Part shown: positions 1 through 8,313 of the stretch, piece by piece
Numbering within the stretch: the first letter of the stretch is position 1
Layout: each line of letters begins with the position of its first letter
The notes under the pieces: model-generated
Database searches by the model: none
What the model was told of the DNA's origin: nothing
Seen by the model: only the letters and a program-made list of their open reading frames with translations
Source: Nitrospirota bacterium
GTDB lineage: Bacteria > Nitrospirota > Thermodesulfovibrionia > Thermodesulfovibrionales > JdFR-88
Assembly (NCBI GenBank): GCA_021840255.1
Contig: JAKBYX010000018.1
Span: 1 to 37,352, forward strand
DNA: 37,352 bases
Reading direction: 5' to 3'
Program-made: the position numbers and the translations under genes

Positions 1-1
1 G

Positions 2-325
2 ACCGTCTATGACCTTCTGAAAGAAAAGGCAAAGGTGAGGTCCATGTCAGGCTACGTCTTTACTACCTCTGAGGACACCCCGATCATTGCCCGGAACCTG
101 ATAAGATCATGGTACCTTGCCCTTAAGCTGGCGGGCATTACCGGCCTCCGCTTCCATGACCTCCGGCACACCGTAGGGACCCGCCTCGGTCGCGCCGGAC
201 AGGACATCCACACCATAGCATGCATTCTCGATCACTCTCAGCTTTCCACGACAAGGCGCTATGTCAAACATAACGCCGAAAGCATGAGGAAAGGGCTCAG
301 CGTGCTGGAGAGAAGGCATGCCTGA
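2..325 (+). CDS. Tyrosine recombinase/integrase, C-terminal part (5' end outside window)
   Basis: The frame is open from the window edge, so this is the 3' end of a longer gene. A GTG at 35 is internal, not a convincing start. The fragment holds the C-terminal catalytic half of a phage/XerC-type tyrosine recombinase: the HDLRH box (H-x-x-R) near 157-171, a degenerate LDH where LGH is usual, and the RRYVKH segment with the probable nucleophilic tyrosine. The first catalytic arginine would lie to the left of the window. Such enzymes integrate and excise phages and islands by strand exchange at tRNA genes. The gene ends 82 bp from the 3' end of tRNA-Lys, the usual integrase position. I infer an integrated element to the left. 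Family call is secure; activity is unknown. Confidence 0.85.
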   Translation, partial: TVYDLLKEKAKVRSMSGYVFTTSEDTPIIARNLIRSWYLALKLAGITGLRFHDLRHTVGTRLGRAGQDIHTIACILDHSQLSTTRRYVKHNAESMRKGLSVLERRHA

Positions 326-407
326 TTTTTTCACGTTTTTTTCACAGTGGGCGGTTTTTGAAGCGAAAAGGGTCAGGCAAAATCTCCTAACCCCTTGATT
401 TTTAAAG

Positions 408-480
<73 letters not shown>

Positions 481-526
481 GCCGTTTTACGGTCTGAAAA
501 ACAAAACCGTTTCTTTGCAGACTTAC

Positions 527-556
527 ATTATAAAAGGAGAGGCCCAATGAATTCAA
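527..556 (-). promoter_or_regulatory. Sigma-70-type promoter of tRNA-Lys
   Basis: On the minus strand, TTGAAT (556-551) and TATAAT (532-527) are separated by 18 bp. Transcription would start near 520, about 40 nt before the tRNA. Confidence 0.6.
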
Positions 557-710
557 GCCGGAAGCGAATATGTGCCCCAAGCGAGCCTTAAAATAAAAAA
601 GCCCCCTCATTTTTCAGAACCATTTCCGGACGATTCTTTTCGGGATTTTCAGCAACGCCGTCAAAAAACAAAAAAACAAAAAACGTTTTTTTCCGTGATA
701 GAATTTGTGC

Positions 711-1121
711 ATGAGAGGCCGGCTGGCAGTTATGTTTCTTTTGATATCCCTAACGGGGGCTTGCACCTTTTACCAGTCCAGAAAGCCGGTCTACAATGAA
801 GCCTCGCTTATGCAGCCCCTGCCAGCCGGCCTTATGGTCGGCCCACCGATCGTGGAGAGCGCTCCGCCAGCGGTCCTGGTCAATTCGGTAAGGCCTCTGC
901 CGCCGGTGCTGCTGGTGCCGGGCAGGAACCTTTATTTCTACGGCAGCATTTATTACTATTACTGGGACGAGGACTGGTTTTTCAGCCGTAACAGGACAGG
1001 CCCGTGGTACCTGCTGGCCAAAAAAAATTATCCGGCAAGGGTGGAACATTATCAGCCTGGTCCCCAGACCACGACCGATATCGAAAAACCTTTGAAGCTC
1101 TACCCGCCCTTTAACCGGTAA
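711..1121 (+). CDS. Small putative lipoprotein, Tyr/Trp-rich
   Basis: I do not recognise a named family. The ATG at 711 gives a short positively charged start, a hydrophobic stretch and a lipobox-like LTGAC near residues 13-17, suggesting lipid attachment and anchoring in the envelope. A TTG at 705 would add two residues. The mature part is Pro-rich, then has a run of aromatic residues (YFYGSIYYYYW) and the motif W-F-F-S-R-N-R-T-G-P-W, seen in many small uncharacterised secreted proteins. A TAGAAT hexamer ends 7 bp upstream of the ATG and no Shine-Dalgarno is visible, so the mRNA may be leaderless. It stands alone between the tRNA and lysR. Confidence 0.65.
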   Translation: MRGRLAVMFLLISLTGACTFYQSRKPVYNEASLMQPLPAGLMVGPPIVESAPPAVLVNSVRPLPPVLLVPGRNLYFYGSIYYYYWDEDWFFSRNRTGPWYLLAKKNYPARVEHYQPGPQTTTDIEKPLKLYPPFNR

Positions 1122-1425
1122 GCCCGCCTTTTTGCTTGCTCAAAAAGATTTTTTCCCCGAAAAACCAGAGAAAAGAAAAAGTCCCCGATTGCGCAATTCG
1201 GCTTGACATCGTGTTGAGGAATCCGGTTAAATAGAAATTCCCTCCTCTTCCTGCTGATAAGGGGACCAAGGGGGTGAAAAGCTTCCCTCCGCATGGAGGG
1301 CAAGAGGGCCAATCGCAAAAGTTAAAGGAATTTTTCATCATCCAGCAATCCATGGGCCGGTCTTTTTTCTTTCATTAAAGGAAGTTGAATTATATAGAAT
1401 GTTTATTTTATAATAAATTTCACTT
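1122..1425. other. 304-bp gene-free stretch with possible control sites
   Basis: No gene is supported here. It holds a perfect 10-bp palindrome ATTGCGCAAT (1188-1197) just before TTGACA (1203-1208), which with TTAAAT (1227-1232) forms a possible plus-strand promoter. A GC-rich hairpin CCCTCC-GCAT-GGAGGG (1285-1300) has no T-run and so is not a clear terminator. The lysR promoter lies at the right end. Confidence 0.4.
1385..1414 (+). promoter_or_regulatory. Promoter of the LysR gene
   Basis: TTGAAT (1385-1390), 18-bp spacer, TATAAT (1409-1414). Transcription would start about 5 nt before the first ATG at 1426, so the message is probably leaderless; no Shine-Dalgarno is present. The inverted repeat ATTATA (1389-1394)/TATAAT (1409-1414) overlaps the promoter and could be an autoregulatory site. 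Confidence 0.55.
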
Positions 1426-2349
1426 ATGGGTATGGAAGATCATAAGCTCAAAGTATTCTGCACGGTCGCCGAGATGAAGAGTTTTTCGAAGGCTTCGGAG
1501 ATAATCCATCTTACGCAGCCCGCGGTGAGCCTGCAGATACAGACCCTCGAAGAGACCTTCGAGACGAAGCTGTTTGACCGCTCTTCCAACACGGTAACCC
1601 TTACGCCAGCCGGCGAGATACTTTACAAATATGCAAAGGACATCCTCACCCAGTATGATGCCGCGGAACGGGCTGTCAGCGGCATAACCGGGCTGGTGAA
1701 GGGCTCGATGACTATCGGAGCCAGCACCACCATAGGCAATTATCTTTTGCCCCGTGTGATCGCCGAATTCCGCAAGGTCCATCCAAAGATAAAGATACAC
1801 CTGCTTGTAGGCAACACCAAAAGGATCACGGAGCTGCTTAAAGGGGGGGTAATAGACCTTGGACTGGTCGAGGGGTCTGTAACAAAATACAAGCTTACGA
1901 CCGAAAAGCTGATCTCAGACGAGCTTACGCTGATCGTCCCTGCCGGTCATCATTGGGTAAAGCTTGGGGATGTGTCCATACTGGAGGTGCTTAAAGTGCC
2001 CTTTGTGTTCCGCGAAGAGGGCTCAGGTACAAGGCAGATAATAGAGCACTATCTTGGGGAGCACGGCATCTATCCTCAGGACATGACATGTTCCGCCATC
2101 CTGGGCAGCACCGAAGCCATAAAGGATGCGGTGGAAAACGGTATCGGTGTTGCAATCGTCTCCCGGTGGGCGGTCCGCAAGGAGCTTGCCCACGGCACCC
2201 TTAAGGCCCTCAGGTTCAAAGAATGCGAAATGTTCAGGGAATTTTCGCTCCTCTTTAACAAAAACGCGGTAAGCACTTACTCCGTCGATACCTTCTATAA
2301 CTACCTTAAGGGCTTTCCCCTGCATAAACTCCTGGAAAACGCGCTGTAA
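1426..2349 (+). CDS. LysR-family transcriptional regulator
   Basis: A 307-residue protein of standard LysR length. Residues about 5-64 are the winged helix-turn-helix (VAEMKSFSKASEIIHLTQPAVSLQIQTLEE, then LFDRSSNTVTLTPAGE). Residues about 95-300 are the periplasmic-binding-like effector domain, beginning GSMTIGASTTIGNYLLP, a form typical of CysB/CbbR-like members. The FREEGSGTRQIIEHYL segment is typical of the effector pocket. ATG 1426 or ATG 1432 could be used. It is single, with its own promoter, and is followed in the same direction by the aminotransferase gene 146 bp later. The ligand and regulon cannot be read from sequence; related proteins in anaerobes are linked to sulfur or selenium metabolism. 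Confidence 0.92.
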   Translation: MGMEDHKLKVFCTVAEMKSFSKASEIIHLTQPAVSLQIQTLEETFETKLFDRSSNTVTLTPAGEILYKYAKDILTQYDAAERAVSGITGLVKGSMTIGASTTIGNYLLPRVIAEFRKVHPKIKIHLLVGNTKRITELLKGGVIDLGLVEGSVTKYKLTTEKLISDELTLIVPAGHHWVKLGDVSILEVLKVPFVFREEGSGTRQIIEHYLGEHGIYPQDMTCSAILGSTEAIKDAVENGIGVAIVSRWAVRKELAHGTLKALRFKECEMFREFSLLFNKNAVSTYSVDTFYNYLKGFPLHKLLENAL

Positions 2350-2495
2350 AACTTTTTTCCCCCATCATTCCTGCAGAAGAGAAAATAAAACCTGTTTTTT
2401 ATCAGCTTTTTATTTTTTGATGATATAATCTTTAAAATCCTCAACCCCTTTAAATTAAAAAAATCCTCAAAAACGGAGGTCTTGTTTCAGCCGGT

Positions 2496-3431
2496 ATGGA
2501 TGAGAGCGCCGGGATTTACTTAAACGACAGGGTTGTCCCTCTTGCCCAAGCCAGGGTCTCCGTCCTCGATCACGGTTTTCTTTATGGGGACGGGGTTTAC
2601 GAGACCATGCGTGTTTACGGCGGCGTCGTCTTCATGATGGAAGAGCACCTTGCCAGACTGGAAAATTCCGCTTCGTTAATAGAGCTAAGGCTGCCCAAAA
2701 GCCCTCGCCAGATGAAACTTGCGATCTATGAGACGCTTGAGGCCTGCGGACACAAAGATGCGTATCTAAGGGTGACCGTCTCCAGGGGCGAGGGCCCCAT
2801 CGGGTTGGATCCGGAGCTTTGCCCCCGTCCTACTTTCTTTGTCTATGCCGGCAGGCTGACCCCCCCGTCCCGCGATTACTACGAAGAAGGCATAACCCTG
2901 GCGGTGGCAAATACAAGGCGAAACCTCCGGGAGGCCCTTGACCCGCAGATAAAGTCCCTCAATTTCCTGAACAATATCAGGGCAAAGATAGAAGCCAAAA
3001 AAGCGGGCGCCCATGAGGCCCTTATGTTGAACCACAGGGGGCATCTGGCAGAGGGCACCACGAGCAACATCTTTTTTGTGTCGGAGGGCGCGCTCCTCAC
3101 GCCGGGACCGGAATGTGGTATTTTGAGAGGCATTACAAGAGATACGGTCCTCGCCATGGCCCGAAGGATGGATATGAAGGTGGTGGAAGGCGAGTTCACT
3201 GAGGAAGACCTCCTTGGCTCATCGGAGGCCTTCATTACCAGCACTATCATGGAAGTGGTCCCCGTCAGCCGCCTGATCGGGGCCCCCTCTCACACACATA
3301 CAGGGATAAGGGATTTTCACGGGGTGGGCGATATCACGAAGGCGCTGATGGCGGAGTACAGGAAAGAGGTTTTCTCATACGTCCAGAACACCAGGGCGGC
3401 CGGGCCTTCGATCTGGGGCTTTACCGAGTGA
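2496..3431 (+). CDS. ilvE: Class IV aminotransferase, probably branched-chain amino acid transaminase
   Basis: A fold-type IV PLP enzyme of 311 residues. K153 in IKSLNFLNNIRAKIEA is the expected Schiff-base lysine. DHGFLYGDGVYET (about 25-37) and the EGTTSNIFFV phosphate-cup motif (about 187-196) are family signatures. The KSLNFLNN context and ILRGITR fit IlvE-type branched-chain aminotransferases (leucine, isoleucine, valine from their keto acids with glutamate). D-alanine transaminase or aminodeoxychorismate lyase remain possible. ATG 2496 is the first plausible start; the GGAGGT at 2475-2480 is 15 nt upstream, farther than ideal, and no nearer in-frame start exists. The gene overlaps the next by 4 nt. 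Confidence 0.85.
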   Translation: MDESAGIYLNDRVVPLAQARVSVLDHGFLYGDGVYETMRVYGGVVFMMEEHLARLENSASLIELRLPKSPRQMKLAIYETLEACGHKDAYLRVTVSRGEGPIGLDPELCPRPTFFVYAGRLTPPSRDYYEEGITLAVANTRRNLREALDPQIKSLNFLNNIRAKIEAKKAGAHEALMLNHRGHLAEGTTSNIFFVSEGALLTPGPECGILRGITRDTVLAMARRMDMKVVEGEFTEEDLLGSSEAFITSTIMEVVPVSRLIGAPSHTHTGIRDFHGVGDITKALMAEYRKEVFSYVQNTRAAGPSIWGFTE

Positions 3432-4129
3432 AGGCGGGCTATTTGGGGATGGACAGACGGTCTGTAGCTTCAGCCATAGAGCAGTCGGTACTGAAACCCA
3501 CGGCCACGGCGGAGGAAGTCCGCGGGGCATGCCGGGAGGCGGCGGACTATGGTTTTTACGGCGTATGCGTAAACCCCATACACACGGCCACTGCAAGAGC
3601 CGCGGCCGATTCCATGAAGACGTTGGGAAAAACAAAAACAAAAATAAGGATCGTCACGGTAATAGCCTTCCCCCTGGGCAGCGCTTCCCCGGCCGCAAAG
3701 GTGTATGAGGCGATGAGGGCGGCGCAGGATGGATCCGACGAGCTTGATATTGTAATGGCGATCCCATTGGCGATGGAAGGGGACTGGCGGGGCGTGGAAA
3801 AGGACATATCGGACGTTGTTGCGGCCACCCCAGGGCTCGGTCACAAGGTGATCATAGAGACAGCATATCTCAAAGGTCCGCAAGAGATGGAGCAGGCCGT
3901 CCTTGCCGCCCTCCGGGCTGGGGCCTCCTTCATAAAGACATCTACCGGCCATTCGCCAAAGGGAGCTACCGTCCAGGATGTTATGGCGCTCAAAAGGATC
4001 GTAGGCGGCCGTGCGGGCATCAAGGCCGCGGGAGGTATTCGCACCCCGGAGGCGGCAATCGAGCTCATACAGGCCGGGGCCGCAAGGCTGGGCACATCGT
4101 CTGGAGTGCAGATAATCGAGGGTCTTTAA
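3428..4129 (+). CDS. deoC: Deoxyribose-phosphate aldolase
   Basis: A class I aldolase of 233 residues that cleaves 2-deoxyribose-5-phosphate to glyceraldehyde-3-phosphate and acetaldehyde in deoxynucleoside breakdown. The Schiff-base lysine is K170 in SFIKTSTG. The proton-relay pair is D107 in SDELDIVM and K199 in GIKAAGGIR. FYGVCVNP and VIAFPLG are DeoC signatures. The GTG start at 3428 overlaps the aminotransferase stop (GTGA), implying translational coupling; ATG 3449 is an alternative. No other nucleoside catabolism genes are nearby, so pairing with an aminotransferase is unexplained. Convergent with lptG, 57 bp away. Confidence 0.95.
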   Translation: MKAGYLGMDRRSVASAIEQSVLKPTATAEEVRGACREAADYGFYGVCVNPIHTATARAAADSMKTLGKTKTKIRIVTVIAFPLGSASPAAKVYEAMRAAQDGSDELDIVMAIPLAMEGDWRGVEKDISDVVAATPGLGHKVIIETAYLKGPQEMEQAVLAALRAGASFIKTSTGHSPKGATVQDVMALKRIVGGRAGIKAAGGIRTPEAAIELIQAGAARLGTSSGVQIIEGL

Positions 4130-4186
4130 GCGAAGTTTTTCTTTCCAATATTCAAACGAAAAAAATCATCTGATCTAAAATGGGGG

Positions 4187-5230
4187 CTAATCCCTGATCT
4201 TTATGAACAGACCCAGGGAAAATACCGCAAAGGACAATGGTATCGTCCAGGCGGCGGCAAAAGGCGGCAGTAGCCCCGAGTACCCCAGCGAAAGACTGAA
4301 GGTATAGACCAGCCAGTAAAAGAGGCTTACTGCCATCCCTAAAGACGCCGCCGCCAGGCCGCCCATACCCCTTCTAAGGGAAATGGCGACGGCAAAAAGG
4401 ACCATGAAGAAATTCACTATGGGATAGGCGAGCCTCGAATTCATGTCCACATCCAGTTTGATGCTCCGGATGCCCGCCTCCCTCAGCCGCTTCGAATAAC
4501 GGTAAAGTTCAGTTATCCCCATTTCGTCGGCGGTGAGCACCTGACTGTCCAGGAACCCGGGTTTTATCAGATCGGAGATGTCCATCCGGGCCAACCTGAC
4601 CGCCTTTGGGTGCGCAAAGTCATAGAGCATTACATTTTTAAGCACCCAGCGCCCAGCTTGGTACGTTGCCCCCTCAGCCTCGATCTTTCCGGAAAGCATC
4701 CCGTTTTTGAACTGGAATATGTCCACCTTTTTGGCCGAGCCCAGTTCCTTCGAATACAGGCTGAAGCGCACCAGAGATCCGTCATCCGCTCTTATCCAGA
4801 TGGTCCCTTCGTTAAAGAACGTTATCCCCGAGGGTCCGGTCATGGTCTTTGCCTTCCGCATGGCGGCCGGGGCGGTAAACTGGCTTAGCCCGAAACTTGC
4901 CAGCGTCAGAAGCGCCCCGGTAACGGCAAGGGGCATAAATAGAGCTCGCATCCTGCCCCCGGCGGCCATGATAGCGATGGTTTCCCTGTTTTTCCCCGCG
5001 TGGCCCACCGTGAAGAGGGCGGCAAAAAGCACCGCCATCGGCATTGTGTAAACAATATACTGAGGCAGCACAAGCACAGCGTACATGAGGAGACTTGCTG
5101 TCCCCCTGTCTTTGAGCTTGTCCATGGCATTTATCAGGTCAAAGCAGGACAGCATCGCCGAAAGCCCCAGGGCCACGACCATAAAGGCCGACAGAAATTC
5201 CTTAAGGTAAAGGCGCTTTAAAAGTTTCAT
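4187..5230 (-). CDS. lptG: LPS export permease LptG (YjgQ family)
   Basis: One of the two membrane subunits of the LptB2FG ABC transporter, which extracts lipopolysaccharide from the inner membrane and pushes it to the Lpt bridge. Starting at ATG 5230 the protein has about 347 residues, with three membrane segments at the N-terminus (from LKEFLSAFMVVALGLSAML), a periplasmic beta-jellyroll middle, and three membrane segments at the C-terminus. LNRxY-like MKLLKRLYLKEF opens the YjgP/YjgQ family. The longer frame to 5269 is rejected because ATG 5230 overlaps the lptF stop as ATGA, the usual coupling. The second gene of the lptF-lptG pair; assignment to LptG rather than LptF rests on order and similarity. 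Confidence 0.9.
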   Translation of the reverse strand: MKLLKRLYLKEFLSAFMVVALGLSAMLSCFDLINAMDKLKDRGTASLLMYAVLVLPQYIVYTMPMAVLFAALFTVGHAGKNRETIAIMAAGGRMRALFMPLAVTGALLTLASFGLSQFTAPAAMRKAKTMTGPSGITFFNEGTIWIRADDGSLVRFSLYSKELGSAKKVDIFQFKNGMLSGKIEAEGATYQAGRWVLKNVMLYDFAHPKAVRLARMDISDLIKPGFLDSQVLTADEMGITELYRYSKRLREAGIRSIKLDVDMNSRLAYPIVNFFMVLFAVAISLRRGMGGLAAASLGMAVSLFYWLVYTFSLSLGYSGLLPPFAAAWTIPLSFAVFSLGLFIKIRD

Positions 5231-6297
5231 TGGGCATCGACCTTCCTGAACGCCAGGAGCGAAACGCAAATGAGGATGGCAAAGGGTGCCCAGCCGCCGG
5301 CCGCGGGAGGGATCTTTCCGGATTGCGCAAGTTTTTCAAAATAGATAAGAAGGGCGTAATAGATGGAAAATACGGCCGTGCCCAGGGCCAGCCCTCCAAG
5401 CCTGGCCTTTTTGCCTGCGTACAGGGAGAGGGCCGGGGCCAGAAACATTATCGCAAGCGAAAACAGGGGGAAAGTAAGCCTGCGGTAGAACTCCAGCATG
5501 CTGATGGTCCTTGGCAGGCCCTGTTCGGTCGCGGCCTCCGCCAGTAGCCCCCTGGGCGTCAATTCCTGGCGCATTGCGGACGGTCCTTCCAGGTCAAGCG
5601 GCAGAACAAGCCTGTACTCGCGAAAAAATATCTCCGTAAGCCGGGGCCCCTTCTCAAGGCTGGCCAGACCGCTCTTCAGGTTAAAAAAGATGGAGCTGCT
5701 TCCCCCATCGGCCAATTTCATGCTGGCGTTCCTGGCGTATATTACAACGGGCCTTTTATGGTTCCTGTCATCATAAATGAAGACATTGGAGAGGTTCCCG
5801 TCCTTTGAGCCCCCGGCGTATATCACGGTGTCTTTTATAAAGGTGTTGAAGACCCCGGGCTCTATGGCATAAGGGGCCCTTTCCCTGAGCGTACCGGATA
5901 TGGAAAGCCTCACCTCTTTTCTGCCCGCCGGGCCAAGGTAAAAGCTTACAAAAAAGCCAAGGGCCGCCGCCATCACCCCAATAATGAACACCGGCACGGC
6001 CGCCTGCCTGAAGGGCATCCCGCTTGATTTAAGGATAACCAGCTCATTGTCCGCGTTCATCCTGCCGTATACGTAGAGCACGGAGAGTAGAAAGGCCATG
6101 GGCAGGGTCAGGAGCATCAGCTCGGGCTGGATATAAAGGATGATAAGCAGCAGTTCCCCGGGACTTGCCCCCACGCTCGACAAAAGCCTGGAAAGCCTGA
6201 GCACCTTTTCCATCATCAATATGAAATTAAGGAGGGGCAGGCTGATGAGCATTGCCAGGGCAAGTTCGTTCAGTATGCTTTTATGGATCGTTTTCAC
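5227..6297 (-). CDS. lptF: LPS export permease LptF (YjgP family)
   Basis: Partner membrane subunit of LptG in the LptB2FG transporter. 356 residues: N-terminal helices (LALAMLISLPLLNFILMMEKV, PELMLLTLPMAFLLSVLYVYGR), then the cytoplasmic coupling segment NADNELVILKSSGM that contacts LptB, a periplasmic domain of about residues 130-255, and three C-terminal helices. MNADNEL.ILKSSG is a strong family signature. Overlaps lptG by 4 nt. The 147 bp upstream separate it from a same-strand Cys-rich protein gene; no convincing promoter was picked out there. lptB, lptC and lptA are not in the window. Confidence 0.9.
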   Translation of the reverse strand: MKTIHKSILNELALAMLISLPLLNFILMMEKVLRLSRLLSSVGASPGELLLIILYIQPELMLLTLPMAFLLSVLYVYGRMNADNELVILKSSGMPFRQAAVPVFIIGVMAAALGFFVSFYLGPAGRKEVRLSISGTLRERAPYAIEPGVFNTFIKDTVIYAGGSKDGNLSNVFIYDDRNHKRPVVIYARNASMKLADGGSSSIFFNLKSGLASLEKGPRLTEIFFREYRLVLPLDLEGPSAMRQELTPRGLLAEAATEQGLPRTISMLEFYRRLTFPLFSLAIMFLAPALSLYAGKKARLGGLALGTAVFSIYYALLIYFEKLAQSGKIPPAAGGWAPFAILICVSLLAFRKVDAQ

Positions 6298-6444
6298 AAC
6301 CTTGATTTTAACATTTCCCCGGCTGGCCTTTTCTTGTTACCGGCGCCTGGTAATGGCAATACCGCCGGGCTGGTCTGAATGTTACAGGGATTTTTTGTGT
6401 TTTGCTTGGTTTGCTTTGCGGGGGATTTTATTATTTTTGTTTTT

Positions 6445-6837
6445 TCAGTATATGGAGCTTATTCTGCCAGTTCTTTTGTCCACAATTACCGTATCTATTA
6501 CTTTATCGTCCCCGTTTTTCACTTCCGCTTCAAAAAAAGTGCTTTTGTCCCGCATCCCGGACACATTCACCCTCTCCGGCAGGTAAAATTTTCTTATTGC
6601 CTCCCCTGCCTCACCGGGTGTCTTCACATCCCTGCCAGCCCCGTACCATCCCCACCTGGAACCCTTGCAGTATCCTCCCAAAGGGCTGCACCGGCAGTTT
6701 CTGGTCCCGCAACAGGAGGCCGGCGCACATTCAGATCCCCCCAGGGCATATCTCAACGGCGGCCTGATGATCCCCGCAATTGCGAGGCCGGCCACGATGA
6801 CACCGAAAACAAGTGTAATGAGCGCCGCTTTTTTCAT
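6445..6837 (-). CDS. Secreted Cys-rich protein, unknown function
   Basis: 130 residues. A Lys-rich start is followed by a hydrophobic signal/anchor (ALITLVFGVIVAGLAIAGII). Residues about 37-57 carry six cysteines in close spacing (CAPASCC, CRC, GGYC), suited to metal or disulfide formation. The C-terminal 50 residues (REFYLP-like RKFYLPERV, FFEAEVKNGDDKVIDTVIVDKRTGRISSIY) resemble a PepSY-type fold, with alternating strands and the DKRTG.I turn. It lies 111 bp downstream of the sensor kinase gene on the same strand, so it may belong to that regulatory unit, perhaps as a periplasmic metal-binding accessory. That role is inference only. Confidence 0.65.
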   Translation of the reverse strand: MKKAALITLVFGVIVAGLAIAGIIRPPLRYALGGSECAPASCCGTRNCRCSPLGGYCKGSRWGWYGAGRDVKTPGEAGEAIRKFYLPERVNVSGMRDKSTFFEAEVKNGDDKVIDTVIVDKRTGRISSIY

Positions 6838-6948
6838 TTTTCCAGGTCCTCCCTCATTCCGGCCGCCACGGCATCTTATTCATCGGGTAGAGCATAACTA
6901 AAAAATATAAAGGAGTTATGTAGGGCGAATCATGTAAGGGCGCGGGGT

Positions 6949-8313
6949 TCACAGGCCTTCTCCCTGGCCAGGAATAAATACCCTGAAGGTAGTCCCCTTC
7001 CCCTCTTCGCTTTCAACCTCGATCCGCCCCTCGTGGGCATCCACCAGCTCCTTCACAATCTCCAGTCCGATGCCGATGCCTCCCCCGGAGGATTTATAGA
7101 ACCTCTCAAAAATAAAAGGCAGCGCGTCATCACCGATGCCACACCCGTTATCAGCAACCTCAACGCAAGTATCCTTGCCGTTTTTAAAGGCCTGTATCGC
7201 TACCTTGCCATCTTTCCCCACGGCCTTCAGGGCATTGCTCACCAGGTTTACCACTATCTGGTTGAGCCTTTCGGGGTCTGCATGCAGTTCCAGCTCATCC
7301 GGGCACAGGATCTCAAGCGAGGCCTTCTTGTCCAGGCAAAGCCCGGCAAATGTGTTTTTTATGTTTTCTAAAATAGGCCTGACCCTACAGGGTTTCTTTT
7401 GAAGAAACATTGCTCCTGCCTGGGTCCTTGAGAGTTCTTCCATCCCGTCAAGCAGGTTTTCGAGCCGCAAGGTCTCCTCGTACAGAGACTGGAGCTGTGC
7501 CCCGTCCACCGGGATGAGCCCGTCGATCATTCCCGCTAGCTCTCCTCTCATTGCCGCAAGCGGTGTCCTTATATCATGGCTGACATTGCCCAGCAGCTTT
7601 TTTCTGAGGGCCTCCTGTGCTTCGAGGAATTTTGTAAGCCTGTTGAAAGTGGCAGACAGCCTTGCGACCTCATCATGGCCCGAGACCCTGACCCTGCTGC
7701 GCAAGTTCCCCTCCATAATGCCTTCCGCCGCCGCGGCCAGCCTCTTGAGCGGGTCTGTCAGTATCCAGGAAAAAAGGATGCTCAGTGCAAACGCAACGCC
7801 GCCCAGTGCGATAACGGAAAACAGGCGGAACATATCCGAACGCCTCACAAATGTGTCCCCTCTTTCAGGCTGCGGAAAAAACCCCGCCTCCAGGCTCCCT
7901 ATCTCATGCCCGCCAAAGAAAATAGGGTAGGAAAAAAACCGGGCAGGTCTGCTTTTCATGTCCGAGCGGGAGACGGCGAGCACCTTTTTTTGAATAAGGG
8001 GCGGAAGGGCCTTCAGAGACTGCTCCGAGCCGGCAATAAGGACATGCCGGCTGTCAAAAAGCCTGATATCCAAGCCCATCATCATTGCCCAGACGGCGTC
8101 TTTGGAGGCCGCGTCCCGGCTCCAGGCCGAATTTTTTGCGTATGATGATTCCAGGCCGGCCATCACCCAATAGACCCTGTCTTCAAGCTGCCCTTCTTCG
8201 TACTGGCGGAAGTCCCGGAGCATCAGATGCCTTATCACAAAGGAGGCTGCCAGCGCGATCATGACCACTGCCATGAGAAGGAGGAAAAACTTAAGCCGGA
8301 GTCCTCTAAGCAT
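6949..8313 (-). CDS. Sensor histidine kinase (EnvZ/CusS class, HAMP)
   Basis: A membrane kinase of 454 residues if started at ATG 8313; a TTG at 8325 would add four. Order: membrane helix about 8-28, periplasmic sensor about 29-160, second helix about 164-186, HAMP about 187-238, HisKA with H246 in GNVSHDIRTPLAAMRGEL, and HATPase with NLVSNALKA (N box), DNGCGIG (G1) and GIGIGLEIVKELV (G2). ATG 8313 overlaps the regulator stop by 8 nt, so regulator and kinase are co-translated. The divergent neighbour is a Cus-type efflux operon, and this arrangement is typical of metal-sensing CusRS/CopRS pairs. The periplasmic domain has no obvious His/Met cluster, so metal sensing is inference. Confidence 0.9.
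   Translation of the reverse strand: MLRGLRLKFFLLLMAVVMIALAASFVIRHLMLRDFRQYEEGQLEDRVYWVMAGLESSYAKNSAWSRDAASKDAVWAMMMGLDIRLFDSRHVLIAGSEQSLKALPPLIQKKVLAVSRSDMKSRPARFFSYPIFFGGHEIGSLEAGFFPQPERGDTFVRRSDMFRLFSVIALGGVAFALSILFSWILTDPLKRLAAAAEGIMEGNLRSRVRVSGHDEVARLSATFNRLTKFLEAQEALRKKLLGNVSHDIRTPLAAMRGELAGMIDGLIPVDGAQLQSLYEETLRLENLLDGMEELSRTQAGAMFLQKKPCRVRPILENIKNTFAGLCLDKKASLEILCPDELELHADPERLNQIVVNLVSNALKAVGKDGKVAIQAFKNGKDTCVEVADNGCGIGDDALPFIFERFYKSSGGGIGIGLEIVKELVDAHEGRIEVESEEGKGTTFRVFIPGQGEGL

Noticed and set aside
572..799. Open frame of 75 codons on the plus strand
   Set aside because: Overlaps the lipoprotein gene in another frame; starts in A-rich low-complexity DNA and has no ribosome site or family.
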